64,000 nucleotides of DNA. Source: Paeniglutamicibacter cryotolerans. GTDB taxonomy: Bacteria; Actinomycetota; Actinomycetes; Actinomycetales; Micrococcaceae. The number at the start of each line of letters is the position of its first letter. The first letter of the stretch is position 1. The DNA lies in the NCBI RefSeq assembly GCF_014190875.1, contig NZ_JACHVS010000002.1, forward strand, positions 992,001 to 1,056,000, read 5' to 3'. Positions 51,695 through 60,840 of the stretch are shown one piece after another. A model generated the notes under the pieces. That model was not told the origin of the DNA and made no database searches. It saw only the letters and a program-made list of their open reading frames with translations. A program made the translations under genes and the position numbers.

Positions 51695-54394
51695 CTAATT
51701 TTGCACAACAGCAACGTCTTCTGCCCTGATAAATGATTTCATACCAATTGCATGATCCGCCGGTTCCGAGACCCGGTACTCAGAACCAATCGCAGCATAG
51801 AACTCGTTCATGACAGCTCGGTTGTATTCGCTGGCATCGAAGTGGTTGCTTGTGACTTCGCCGTTCAAGAAGCTGCGCATTCCGTTAGCCAGCGCCGAAA
51901 CAGTTTGTTCCACTACGAGCCCTTCGCCCTCTGGCAACGCCGCACGGACTGAACCGAACGCCGTAGTCACCACAGGAAGTCCTAACGTGAGGGCCTCCAA
52001 AATCACCATGGGCTGTCCCTCGTAATCGCTGGACATGACGAAACAATCTGAATTCGCCATGATGAGGTACGGGTTCTCCTGCTGACCAGCCATTGTCACA
52101 ACATGGTCCAGACCCAGGCTCGAAATCAACGCATCTAGGTCTCCACGCAACGGTCCGTTGCCGATAATCACCAGACGAGTGTCGGGGTGCGTCTCTTGAA
52201 CCAGTTCAAAGGCCTGTACAAGCCGCTCATGATTCTTTTCTGGGGATAACCGGCCAACTGCAACAAAAGTCTTGACTTCTGATGTGGTGTCGAAAAACTT
52301 ATTCAGGTGCTGTCGACGGCCGATTTCTCGTCGAATACTCGCCAAAGAAAATAGTTTCGACAGTCTGTCGACGGCATCAACCACCGATGAACTCTTGCCA
52401 ATTTGAATCTCGCCATTTTCAATGATTAGACTTTCTTCTGGGGTATCCAGGTCACCCTTGGCCAAGAGATTAATCTTCTCCACGTTGATGGAGTTACGGC
52501 AGGACACGAATTTGTCCTTTGAAACGTATTCGGCCAGAGATTCGCGGTTGATCTCGCTCAACGGAGCCGAAACGGAAACGAGTGCGCCAAATTTTTCATA
52601 GGTGGTGAATACTGCTCGGAGACCAGACTTGAGGGTTTTCTGCCCTTCGACCTCGCGATCAGCGTCAGCCGCCAGGTCGTTGTGCAGCCAAACCGAATGC
52701 CTTTTGGCTTTGCCTTGCAAGAAGAGGTAATCCCAGAATGGGGAGTAGCCACAGAAGTCTGCGATGTAATCGAATTCTGCATCACCGAAACAGCGATTCC
52801 ACTCATCTTTCCAGATGGCCTCAACTTTCGGTTCGTGCTTACGTCGTCCGTCCCATCCTTGGGCTTGTCCCATTAGCCTTCCACGGTTCGCAAAATGACC
52901 TCCGTTAAATGTTCCATCCCTTACCAAGATCCGGGCATTCGAGTTAATGGATCGGGTATTGCGCACCTTGTCTGCGTCACGAGAGTGCGGGAATAGGACC
53001 GACACGTCGAAGCGTTCATAGTCGATGTTGTCGAGAAGGTTTAGCGCAGAAGTAGTGATCCCGTTGGAAGCCATCCCTCCTACGTAGATAAGAACCGATT
53101 CACGACCATCGGTAAAGTCACGCTTTACCTGATAACCCTCTTCAATTCCACGGAAGACGATGTCTATGATTCGGCTGCTTGCTGCGCCGTCATCGCGTCT
53201 GCAGTGATTCTCCGTATCCCTGTCGTAGCGCGCACGAACACCTTCAGCCATCATTCTGGATTCTAGGCTTTCAGAAATCACGGTCCAGAGTTCGCTCAGT
53301 GAACGGGCGAGCTCACCTGGGTGGTCTTCGGGTTCCGTATAAACGTCGCGATAGGTCCGATAGGTTTCAAGGTCCGGTACATAAAATGCCACGGGCTTCC
53401 CGGTCGCCAGGAAGTCGTAGAAGATGCTGGAATAGTCGGTTACCAGTAAGGAAGTCGCACCCAACACAAGATTGGTCGGCACCTCATTGGGGACCAGGAA
53501 ATCCTTCATCGCCGGTATGCGCGCTATACGATCCGAGACGACTTGGTGCGCCTTGAGCAGGACCCGGTATTTCTTGGAATCGACCTTAGACGAGAGGTAT
53601 TCGACGACAGCTTGCAACGCAGTCGCATCGGTATCTGGTTTTGCGTACGAGGCACCCTTCCACGTTGGTGCATAAAGAATGACCTCGCGATCGTCCCAGC
53701 CGAGGCCTAGCCGTTCGAACCACGTTTTAAGTTCGGCGGCACCACTAGCCCCCAAAAACTGGCGATCAATGCGGGGGTTGCCCTCTTCTATGATGGCACC
53801 CTTGAAGATGTTATTCAGCTTGAAGGCACCCAAATACATCTGCTCGGTCATACGTTCACCAGCAGACAACAGGAAGTCAGCGGCGAAAAAGTTCCTGACG
53901 ATATTTTTAGCGTCAGATGCCTTGCCAGCAACGTCATATCCCATTTTCTTCAGCGGGACGCCATGCCACGTTTCTAGGTAGATCTGGCCATCGCGCTTTG
54001 AAAACTGCTGAGGAAAGGAAACATTGTTGACGAGATACTTGGCTGTTCGCAATGCTCGGTAGTACTCAATTGAGAGATATTTGACGAACTTGACCTTGGG
54101 ATTATCCCGATAGATCTCAATGGTGGAAGCATATCGATCGAAATCTTTGAGGACCCAAACGTGTTCCAGGTGAGCCATATCCGGCTCCTTTAGGAGTTGC
54201 TGGAAAATCGCCTCAGGGTGGCAGAGCATGCCGTTTCCTGAATATGCCTCATAGAAAACCAAGTCCTTCCTGATGGGCATAGTTTCGGTCAATGCCATTA
54301 ACTGCTGGCGTCGAAACCGCTTCAGTCGTTTTGCCCGTCGTTCAATGGACCGGACGCTCTTCCGGGCAAGATCGATTGCTTTCACTCTTGACAT
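51695..54394 (-). CDS. TagF-like glycerophosphotransferase fused to GT4 glycosyltransferase (899 aa)
   Basis: A basic N-terminus (RRAKRLKRFRRQQ) could sit at the membrane surface. Residues ~40-420 are the CDP-glycerol glycerophosphotransferase domain: VFYEAYSGNGMLCHPEA, YLETWHGVPLKKMGYD (catalytic His), APTWKGA, LLKAHQVVSD (second His) and VTDYSSIFYDFLATGKPV. Residues ~435-899 are a GT4 domain with VAVGRLSPEKNHERLVQAF, VIIGNGPLRGDLDAL and EGQPMVILEALTLG. It is a close paralogue of the 857-aa protein, sharing even the spacer motif YVGGMASNGITTSALNLLDN. It likely extends or decorates a glycerol-phosphate polymer; donor sugar unknown. Confidence 0.88.
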   Translation of the reverse strand: MSRVKAIDLARKSVRSIERRAKRLKRFRRQQLMALTETMPIRKDLVFYEAYSGNGMLCHPEAIFQQLLKEPDMAHLEHVWVLKDFDRYASTIEIYRDNPKVKFVKYLSIEYYRALRTAKYLVNNVSFPQQFSKRDGQIYLETWHGVPLKKMGYDVAGKASDAKNIVRNFFAADFLLSAGERMTEQMYLGAFKLNNIFKGAIIEEGNPRIDRQFLGASGAAELKTWFERLGLGWDDREVILYAPTWKGASYAKPDTDATALQAVVEYLSSKVDSKKYRVLLKAHQVVSDRIARIPAMKDFLVPNEVPTNLVLGATSLLVTDYSSIFYDFLATGKPVAFYVPDLETYRTYRDVYTEPEDHPGELARSLSELWTVISESLESRMMAEGVRARYDRDTENHCRRDDGAASSRIIDIVFRGIEEGYQVKRDFTDGRESVLIYVGGMASNGITTSALNLLDNIDYERFDVSVLFPHSRDADKVRNTRSINSNARILVRDGTFNGGHFANRGRLMGQAQGWDGRRKHEPKVEAIWKDEWNRCFGDAEFDYIADFCGYSPFWDYLFLQGKAKRHSVWLHNDLAADADREVEGQKTLKSGLRAVFTTYEKFGALVSVSAPLSEINRESLAEYVSKDKFVSCRNSINVEKINLLAKGDLDTPEESLIIENGEIQIGKSSSVVDAVDRLSKLFSLASIRREIGRRQHLNKFFDTTSEVKTFVAVGRLSPEKNHERLVQAFELVQETHPDTRLVIIGNGPLRGDLDALISSLGLDHVVTMAGQQENPYLIMANSDCFVMSSDYEGQPMVILEALTLGLPVVTTAFGSVRAALPEGEGLVVEQTVSALANGMRSFLNGEVTSNHFDASEYNRAVMNEFYAAIGSEYRVSEPADHAIGMKSFIRAEDVAVVQN

Positions 54395-54712
54395 TCAACT
54401 TTCGCTCATAGCCATCACTCCGGAGGAAGACCACAAAAGGACGTGCCGTAATCACTTCGGCTGCGAGGCCAAATGGCCCTGAATAATCCTCGATGACAAT
54501 ACTTGGCGCAGGCAACGGCATTAGCCGGAGCGCACTTTTTCTCATTTTATCCTATTTGATGAGCTAGCATATCGATGATCCTCATTCAGCAACGTTGTCA
54601 GCGGATCCTCATTCAGCAACGTTGTCAGCGGATAGAGGTGAGATGCGATTTACTCGTTTTAGTCAGTCATTCAAGGGTGATTATCAGCTTCTCCGCGGCC
54701 ATCGCTAAGCTA
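54395..54712. other. Gene-free stretch upstream of the 899-aa gene with tandem repeat
   Basis: The stretch is AT-richer than the surroundings and should hold the promoter of the 899-aa gene, which reads away from it. The only structure I see is the two-copy direct repeat at 54577-54630. Confidence 0.5.
54577..54630. repeat. Two exact tandem copies of a 27-bp unit
   Basis: The unit starts GATCCTCATTCAGCAACG and ends TTGTCAGCG. The two copies are identical and directly adjacent, followed by GATAGAGG. The unit contains the palindrome AACGTT. Confidence 0.9.
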
Positions 54713-56009
54713 GTACCGCGGCTTGCAATGTTTGCTTTCCTAGTCTGATGGCCGGGGCCGGGGCCGGTTCCCGTTGCGGGCACGGTGTTTTCAGCGCACG
54801 CTGGTGGTGCGGGTTTCCGCCCTTCCCAGGAGGCTGCGATGACACAGCGTGTGACGGTTCGAGACATCGAGGACCACGAAGAGGCCCTGCTGCTGCAGAT
54901 CGTGCGGCGCGGCGGGTCCGGCCCGGTGGTGACCTGGCGCCGGGCCCAGAGGGTGCTGCTCTCGGCCCGGGGCATGGACGTGGCCAGCCTCGCCGAGGTC
55001 GCCTTCACCAGCCCCGACGCCGGTCCGCGACGTCCTGCACCATTTCAACGACGACGGCTTCGATTCCCTGCATCCCCACTACGCCGGAGGACGCCCGGCG
55101 AAGTTCACCGACGCCCAACGCGAACAGATCAAAAGGATCGCCCTGGACCGCCCCGGGGACCACGACCTGCCGTTCTCCACCTGGAGCCTGTCCAAACTGG
55201 CCGACTACCTGGTGGAGAAGGAGGTGGTGGAGGACATTTCCCATGAGGAACTGCGCATGCTGTTGCGCCAACAAAATGTCTCCTTTCCCATCCATCAAAA
55301 CCTGGAAGGGCAGCACCGACCCGGACTACGAAGCGAAGAAGGCCCGTGTCCTGCACCTCTATGAGATCGCCGACGGCAAGGCCGAGCCCGGGAAAGACGA
55401 CCCGGACGTGGTCATCTGCTACGACGAATTCGGACCGTTGAACCTCCAACCCCACCCGGGACACCAGTGGGCCCCGAAAGCCACCGGCCCCGGGGACCCA
55501 GCCAACCCGCGCCGCCGCCGACGGCGGGCGACCTACCAGCGACCGAACGGGGTGCGGCACCTGCTGGCCGGCTACGACCTGTCCACCAACAGGCTCTACG
55601 GGCACGTCAAGACCCGCAAGCGCCGGACCGAGTTCCTGGTCTTCGCCCGCTACCTGCGCACCCTGCACCCGCGGCCCAGCGGACCGCGATCATCATGGAC
55701 AACTACTCCCCGCACCGCTCCACCAAGGTGGACACCCGGGTCGGGGACTGGGCCGCGGTGAACAACGTCGAACTGGCCTACATCCCGTATTACAGCTCGT
55801 GGCTGAACCAGATCGAACCCCAGTTCACCGCGCTGCGCTATTTCGCCTTGGACGGCACGGACCATCCCAGCCACAAGGCCCAAGGCCCAAGCCAGCATGA
55901 TCCGCCGCTTCATCATTTGGCGCAATCACCACACCACCGACCCGAAACTGCGCAAGGTCATCCGCCGCGCCTCACTGATCAAGCGGGCAAAGGTTGCCTG
56001 ACGCGGTAC
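54713..56009 (+). mobile_element. IS630-family element, TA-flanked
   Basis: Ends GTACCGCGGCTTGCAA and (inverse) GTACCGCGTCAGGCAA are inverted repeats. TA dinucleotides flank both sides (54711-54712 and 56010-56011), as expected for IS630 target duplication. The element is 1297 bp with a broken transposase gene. Confidence 0.85.
54839..56001 (+). pseudogene. IS630 family transposase with several frameshifts
   Basis: The protein can be followed through frame changes near 55015, 55285, 55672 and 55880. Pieces in order are MTQRVTVRDIEDHEEALLL with ARGMDVASLAEVAF; VRDVLHHFNDDGFDSLHP with WSLSKLADYLVE; DVVICYDEFGPLNLQP (first Asp) with RKRRTEFLVFARYLRTL; AIIMDNYSPHRSTK (second Asp) with YYSSWLNQIEPQF (Glu); and RRFIIWRNHHTTDPKLRK. 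The last shift coincides with a 7-base slip (CAAGGCC repeated). The gene cannot make an active enzyme. Confidence 0.88.
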
Positions 56010-56103
56010 TAGTTATATGCCTTCAATCGCTATCGTGATGCTCAGTTTCCCTCACAGTGGCAATTGTCCGACTGCTCACGAGGGATTCCCCGGGGCTCGC
56101 CAG

Positions 56104-57153
56104 CTACGGAATCAGAACTGTCTCCCCAGGTCCTACCGGAACCTTTGCGAGAGTCAGATTCATGAGTCCCATGGCAAGGGCCGCTGTTTTGGGTGCCACG
56201 TCTGCGTGGGACTTGATTCTGGGGTTGTCAGAGACGAAGAGGTTGGCAAAATCACCCAGCTCGGAGCCAACCAATGCAGCAACGCTCAGGTATTCGGCGC
56301 TGTTGGTAGACGTGATGACGCTAAAGACACAAGATGGCTTCTCATCGTTTCCGTCAACGAAGGATTTGACGGCTTCCTTGAAAATTTCATCACGGGTTTT
56401 AGGGAAAATTCGTGTGTTAATAAAATAGGAATCCTTGCGTGGCGTTTCTCGCCGATCGTTCGTCACGATGGGATCGACCGAGACACAGGAATAGCGCCCG
56501 TGAAGTGCATGCAACAATGCTCCGGTTCCACCCTTGGATGCCCCATAAAGGACAACATCCTCACGGCCCAGACCTAGTTGCTGACGTATCTTGGTTATCA
56601 GATTTTGCACCAAGGAAATGTTTTCTTCTTTGAACACGGTTGGCAGATAAAAACTGCCAACGATCCCACCTAAATCTGATACGCGCAGAACGGCGGCATG
56701 ATCGACGATCGACTTTTCCAGCCCCGGCCAGTTCTGCGTAAAGTGCCGGTTCAACGACTGGGTGAAGGGCACTGGATTAACCGCACTAAACACTACGAGT
56801 AATGCGTGGGGCGTTCCACCTCGACGAGGCTCGGTCAGGGAATAGACCACTCCCCCTTCGGCAACCGAGTAGCGACCGTCTTTGAGCTCCGGCCAGTACA
56901 TGCCCAGAGAGGATTCGTGGACCAGTCGGGTTCCCTTAGCTGGCGCGCCAAAGATCGAGTATCCCCTGCACGACAATTCAACGAGCAGTTCCCTGGCAGC
57001 CGGATTCTTCTTTGCAACATGGATGAGCGATGTCCACGCGTGGTCGTACTTTTCGTGACGACAAGAAATGGTTTCGGGAAGCATCTCGAGGGAATCTAGT
57101 GCAGCTAACTGCTCCGCATTTCCAGTGGAGGTTGACAGTTCAAACGCATACAT
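56104..57153 (-). CDS. Alpha/beta-hydrolase-like protein, XcbB/CpsF-type (paralogue 2)
   Basis: This 349-aa paralogue of the protein at 49835 keeps the same motif series: LLVVFSAVNPVPF, LRVSDLGGIVGSFYL, VLYGASKGGTGALLHAL with the putative nucleophile Ser, and CVSVDPIVTNDRR. The N-terminal ~60 residues diverge more. Base composition is closer to the host than in paralogue 1. It follows the 899-aa TagF-GT4 gene on the same strand, separated by the IS630 element, and may once have shared its transcript. A hydrolase or transferase acting on the wall polymer is plausible but not shown. Confidence 0.7.
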   Translation of the reverse strand: MYAFELSTSTGNAEQLAALDSLEMLPETISCRHEKYDHAWTSLIHVAKKNPAARELLVELSCRGYSIFGAPAKGTRLVHESSLGMYWPELKDGRYSVAEGGVVYSLTEPRRGGTPHALLVVFSAVNPVPFTQSLNRHFTQNWPGLEKSIVDHAAVLRVSDLGGIVGSFYLPTVFKEENISLVQNLITKIRQQLGLGREDVVLYGASKGGTGALLHALHGRYSCVSVDPIVTNDRRETPRKDSYFINTRIFPKTRDEIFKEAVKSFVDGNDEKPSCVFSVITSTNSAEYLSVAALVGSELGDFANLFVSDNPRIKSHADVAPKTAALAMGLMNLTLAKVPVGPGETVLIP

Positions 57154-57374
57154 GTTCAGTAATCACCATAAAGTCATCTTCTAGCAGCGGGCAGCAGGGC
57201 AAATGATGGGTGATCTCATCCAACGACCCCACAAACGGCATCTGCCCTGTGAGAATATCAAAAATCGGATGTCTCATGCCAACGTTCGAACTCCACCCCT
57301 GGCATGAGGACCCCGTGGATCCAACGCCGTAGGCTGGTAACCATGGCACGCTGCACGACACGCGGAAACCGCGG

Positions 57375-58571
57375 ATGACCCCGCACCGCACGCTGGATCG
57401 ATGGATCCGCGAACACCCCAAGACCATCGACCTGCTGCTGGCACTCGGGCTTCTGGCCATCGCCCTACCCGCTACCCTGTCGATGGGCGGCACGACGGTG
57501 AACGGGTCCTCGGCAACCCTGCTGGCCGTGCCCGTCACGATCCTGCAGATCCTGCCGCTGGCGTGGCGCCGCAGCCGACCCGCCACGGCTGCCGCGATCA
57601 TCACCGCAGCGCACCTGATCCAGGTGATCGACCTGCACGAGTACCTGTTTTCACAGGTCTCGGTACCGATCGTCATCTATTCGCTCGCCGTCTACGGCAA
57701 GCGCTGGCAGTCCTTTGCCGGCCTCATCACCGGGTTCATCGGTGCGATCCTCGCCACGGCGGCTTTCAGCGGCGGCGGCGGGTGGGCCACCGAATTGCTC
57801 ATCAGTTTCGCCGGACTGGCACTGATCGTGCTGGTCGCCTGGACGTTCGGGGACCTGGCCCGCACCAGGCGGCTGGCCATGCAGACGCTCGAGGACCGCG
57901 CCCGGCGCCTGGAGGTCGAACGCCAGCAGGAACGGGACCTCGCTGCCGCCGATGAACGCAGCCACATTGCCCGCGAGATGCACGACATCGTTGCCCACTC
58001 GCTCTCGGTGATCATCACCCAGGCTGACGGTGCCCGCTACGCCAGCGAGCACGACCCGGGGATCGCCCGCGAGACCCTCGCCACCATCTCCGCGACAGGG
58101 CGCGGATCGCTGCGCGAAATGCGCCGGCTGCTGGGCGTGCTGCGCGGGGACGAGGTGGCATCAACCCGGCCGCTGCCCTCGTTGGGCGATGTGCCGGACC
58201 TCATCGAGGCCTCCCGCAAGGCGGGGCTGGCCATCGACTACACCGCCACGGGTTCCCCGCGCCGCTCGCTTCCGGCGGGCGCCGAGCTCACCGCCTACCG
58301 GGCCGTGCAGGAATCACTGACCAACGTGATCAAGCACGGCGGACCGGCGGCTGCTGCCGGCGTGGCGCTGGCCTGGACCGGACGCGGGCTGGAACTGCTG
58401 ATCACCGACGACGGGCGCGGGGCCGGGGCTTTAGGCGACCCGGCCGATTCCGGCCAGGGCCTGAACGGCATGATCGAACGCGTCGGGCTCTATGACGGGT
58501 TCGTCGAGGCCGGGCCCGCCGAGGCCGGCGGATTCCGCGTCCACGTCGCCATCCCCTATACCGAGGACTGA
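57375..58571 (+). CDS. Sensor histidine kinase (NarL-type partner)
   Basis: This 398-aa membrane kinase has five or six hydrophobic segments in residues 18-160, then a HisKA_3 dimerisation domain with the phospho-acceptor His in REMHDIVAHSLSVIITQADG near residue 210. A HATPase_c domain follows (ESLTNVIKHGG N-box, LLITDDGRGAG, GQGLNGMIERVGLY). A coiled-coil-like segment (RRLEVERQQERDLAAADE) joins sensor and kinase. The signal is unknown. It lies 5 bp upstream of the response regulator gene. Confidence 0.94.
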   Translation: MTPHRTLDRWIREHPKTIDLLLALGLLAIALPATLSMGGTTVNGSSATLLAVPVTILQILPLAWRRSRPATAAAIITAAHLIQVIDLHEYLFSQVSVPIVIYSLAVYGKRWQSFAGLITGFIGAILATAAFSGGGGWATELLISFAGLALIVLVAWTFGDLARTRRLAMQTLEDRARRLEVERQQERDLAAADERSHIAREMHDIVAHSLSVIITQADGARYASEHDPGIARETLATISATGRGSLREMRRLLGVLRGDEVASTRPLPSLGDVPDLIEASRKAGLAIDYTATGSPRRSLPAGAELTAYRAVQESLTNVIKHGGPAAAAGVALAWTGRGLELLITDDGRGAGALGDPADSGQGLNGMIERVGLYDGFVEAGPAEAGGFRVHVAIPYTED

Positions 58572-58576
58572 GAACC

Positions 58577-59266
58577 ATGGCAGAACCCACACCCATCCGC
58601 GTCGCACTGGTGGATGACCAGCTGCTGGTGCGCAGCGGATTCAGGATGCTGATCAATTCGCAGGCGGACCTCGAGGTCATCGCCGAGGCCTCCAACGGGC
58701 GCGAGGCGCTGGCCTCCCCCGCACTGGCCGGGGCGGACGTCGTGCTGATGGACGTGCGCATGCCCGTGCTCGATGGCATCGCCACGACCCAGGCCCTGCT
58801 CGCCGGTTCCACGGCCCGTGAAAACGGCCCCAAGGTCATCGTGCTGACCACCTTCGACCTGGACGAGTACGCGCTCTCGGCGATCCAGGCCGGGGCCTCG
58901 GGGTTCCTGCTCAAGGACGCCCCGCCGGAGGAACTGCTCGAATCGATCCGGACGGTGCACCGCGGCGATGCAGTCATCGCGCCCTCGACCACCCGGCGGC
59001 TCCTGGACCACGTGGCCCCGATGCTGCGCCGCGCCGCAGCCACCAACACCACCCACGCCGACGCCGTGGCGTCCCTGACGGCCCGGGAGTCCGAGGTCTT
59101 CGAGCTGATAGCCCTGGGCCGCTCCAACCCGGAGATCGCCGCCGGGCTCTTCCTCTCCGAGGCGACGGTGAAGACCCACGTCGGACACATCCTGTCCAAG
59201 CTGAACGCCCGGGACAGGGTCCAGGCAGTAGTCATCGCCTACGAGACCGGCGTCGTCACCCCGTAG
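58577..59266 (+). CDS. LuxR/NarL-family response regulator
   Basis: The 229-aa protein has a receiver domain (VALVDDQLLVRSGFR, phospho-acceptor Asp in VVLMDVRMPVLDG at about residue 56, VLTTFD, LLKDAPPEELL) and a C-terminal LuxR HTH (LTARESEVFELIALGRSNPEIAAGLFLSEATVKTHVGHIL). It pairs with the kinase immediately upstream. Likely targets are the nearby LCP and ABC genes, since such systems often control adjacent exporters; this is inference. Confidence 0.95.
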   Translation: MAEPTPIRVALVDDQLLVRSGFRMLINSQADLEVIAEASNGREALASPALAGADVVLMDVRMPVLDGIATTQALLAGSTARENGPKVIVLTTFDLDEYALSAIQAGASGFLLKDAPPEELLESIRTVHRGDAVIAPSTTRRLLDHVAPMLRRAAATNTTHADAVASLTARESEVFELIALGRSNPEIAAGLFLSEATVKTHVGHILSKLNARDRVQAVVIAYETGVVTP

Positions 59267-59276
59267 CCTCGGTACG

Positions 59277-60428
59277 CTACTTCGCCGGGGTGATGTTCCC
59301 GTCGGCGAAATCCTCGAACAATGCCCGGGTGAGCTGGTTGGGCACCAGGATGGACTGCCCGTCGGCGCTGGTTCCGTAGTCGGCCGGTGCCACCTGGTGC
59401 CCCACCTTCTTCGGGTCGATCCGCAGGGCCCAGGCCGCCAGGGTCAGCGCCGCCTCGGCATCCAGGTTCGTCTGCACGTGCTTGTCCGCAACCCCCAAAA
59501 TGACCGGCAGTCCGGCCGGCCCCTCGAGCATGGCCTTGGCGCCGATCCCGGCCAGCACCGTACCCTGGTTGAACGAGCGGTCGAAGTCGCCGTTGGGCAG
59601 CGTCTTGCGCTCGCGGGAGAACCAGAACGCGTCGTAGCCATCGACCTTGACCACGCCCTGGGGGACCTTGCGCACCGGCATCGTCGCATCGACGGTGATG
59701 CCGCCGAGCTCGTTGATGATGTCCTGGAATCCGGTGAAACCGGTCAGTACGTAGCCCTCGATGTCCAGCCCGGTGGTGGCGGCGACCGCCTGCTGCTGGG
59801 CTTCGGGGCCGTGCAGGGCCAGTGCCGCGTTGATCTTCGCCATCTGCCCGCCGCCGACATCGGTCCAGATGTCCCGCGGCACGCCCATGATCCCGCCGCC
59901 GCCCTTCCCGTCGACGCCGATGACCTGGATGGCATCGGCCCTGGAAGCATCGACCTTCTCCCCGGTCGCCTCGCGCGCATCAGACCCCAGCAGCACCACG
60001 TGCCGGCTCGGGCCCAGCACGGTGTCCGGAACCCCGAGCCCCGGCCACCAGCCGCCGACGGCCTTCCAGCTTCCACCGCGCTCCACGGCGAGGGTGGCGT
60101 CCTTGCCGGAGACCAGCACGGCGATCTTCTCCCCGTTCCACGTTCCGGTGCCGGCGGTGACCTTCACCGGGGAGGTGGGAACGGTGGTATCGGCGAGCGC
60201 GGCTTTCACCGGTTCGGTGGCCCGCGGCGCCTTCCCGGTGTAGATGGCCGTGGCCAGGACGGCGAGCGGTGCATCAAGGGTCGAGACATCGACGGCCGGC
60301 CGGCTGGGAGCCGGTGCGCTGGTGCTGGGCGGCAGTGGCGTCGGTTCGGGGGCCGGCTTGGAACAGCCGGTGGCCGCCAGGGCGAGACTGAGCGTCAGGG
60401 CGGGGAACAGGTATCGTGATCGGGGCAT
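59277..60428 (-). CDS. LCP family protein, lipoprotein type
   Basis: This 383-aa protein starts with a lipoprotein signal peptide (SLALAATGCSKP, lipobox cysteine near residue 22) and a Pro/Thr/Ser-rich linker, unlike the membrane-spanning LCP at 3754. The LCP domain shows VVLLGSDAREA, GVPRDIWTDVGG, KINAALALHG and YDAFWFSRERKTLPNGDFDR. A ~70-residue region precedes the domain. It could attach wall polymer to peptidoglycan. It is convergent with the response regulator gene, with 10 bp between stops. Confidence 0.88.
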   Translation of the reverse strand: MPRSRYLFPALTLSLALAATGCSKPAPEPTPLPPSTSAPAPSRPAVDVSTLDAPLAVLATAIYTGKAPRATEPVKAALADTTVPTSPVKVTAGTGTWNGEKIAVLVSGKDATLAVERGGSWKAVGGWWPGLGVPDTVLGPSRHVVLLGSDAREATGEKVDASRADAIQVIGVDGKGGGGIMGVPRDIWTDVGGGQMAKINAALALHGPEAQQQAVAATTGLDIEGYVLTGFTGFQDIINELGGITVDATMPVRKVPQGVVKVDGYDAFWFSRERKTLPNGDFDRSFNQGTVLAGIGAKAMLEGPAGLPVILGVADKHVQTNLDAEAALTLAAWALRIDPKKVGHQVAPADYGTSADGQSILVPNQLTRALFEDFADGNITPAK

Positions 60429-60437
60429 GAGGGCACG

Positions 60438-60725
60438 CTAACATCCGGGAGGGTCCGGATCACCTTCAGGTTCCACATTGTTATCTTCGTGCGCGGGTAC
60501 CGGATCCTTGTCCTGGCCGCTGGCCGCCTCGATGATCTGGCGCTTTCGTTCCTCCAGTGCGATCCGCGCCTCCAGGGCTGCCGGCTGGTAGAGCTGGTCC
60601 ATGACCCCGAAGGCGCCGTCCAGCCCGCCACCCGAGTGATTGCCGGTGAAGCGGGCCCGCGATGCGGCCCAGAGCACGAGCAGGACCACTGCCGGTGTTC
60701 CGAGGATCCATGCCAGCGCCTCCAT
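60438..60725 (-). CDS. Small membrane protein of unknown function
   Basis: This 95-aa protein starts MEALAWILGTPAVVLLVLWAAS, a single N-terminal transmembrane segment, and continues with a charged helix (AALEARIALEERKRQIIEAAS) and an acidic Pro/Glu/Asp tail. The frame is open upstream to 60902 but the ATG at 60725 starts the hydrophobic segment. It ends 9 bp before the LCP gene start on the same strand and may be its operon partner. I do not recognise a family. Confidence 0.65.
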   Translation of the reverse strand: MEALAWILGTPAVVLLVLWAASRARFTGNHSGGGLDGAFGVMDQLYQPAALEARIALEERKRQIIEAASGQDKDPVPAHEDNNVEPEGDPDPPGC

Positions 60726-60840
60726 GCCCGGAGCGTAGCACCGCGCACCCCTGCACTCATACCCCGGTATGAGAGGTACAGCCGTGAATCTCCACCTAGA
60801 GTTGCTGCCCCGGCATACACGGGCGCAATACGGTTGAATC

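Noticed and set aside
55467..56012. Separate gene at the 3' end of the IS630 element
   Set aside because: It contains IS630 catalytic motifs for only part of its length and is one frame of the broken transposase.
57140..57676. Minus-strand frame before the histidine kinase
   Set aside because: It overlaps the kinase gene, has no motif, and its composition is that of a shadow frame.
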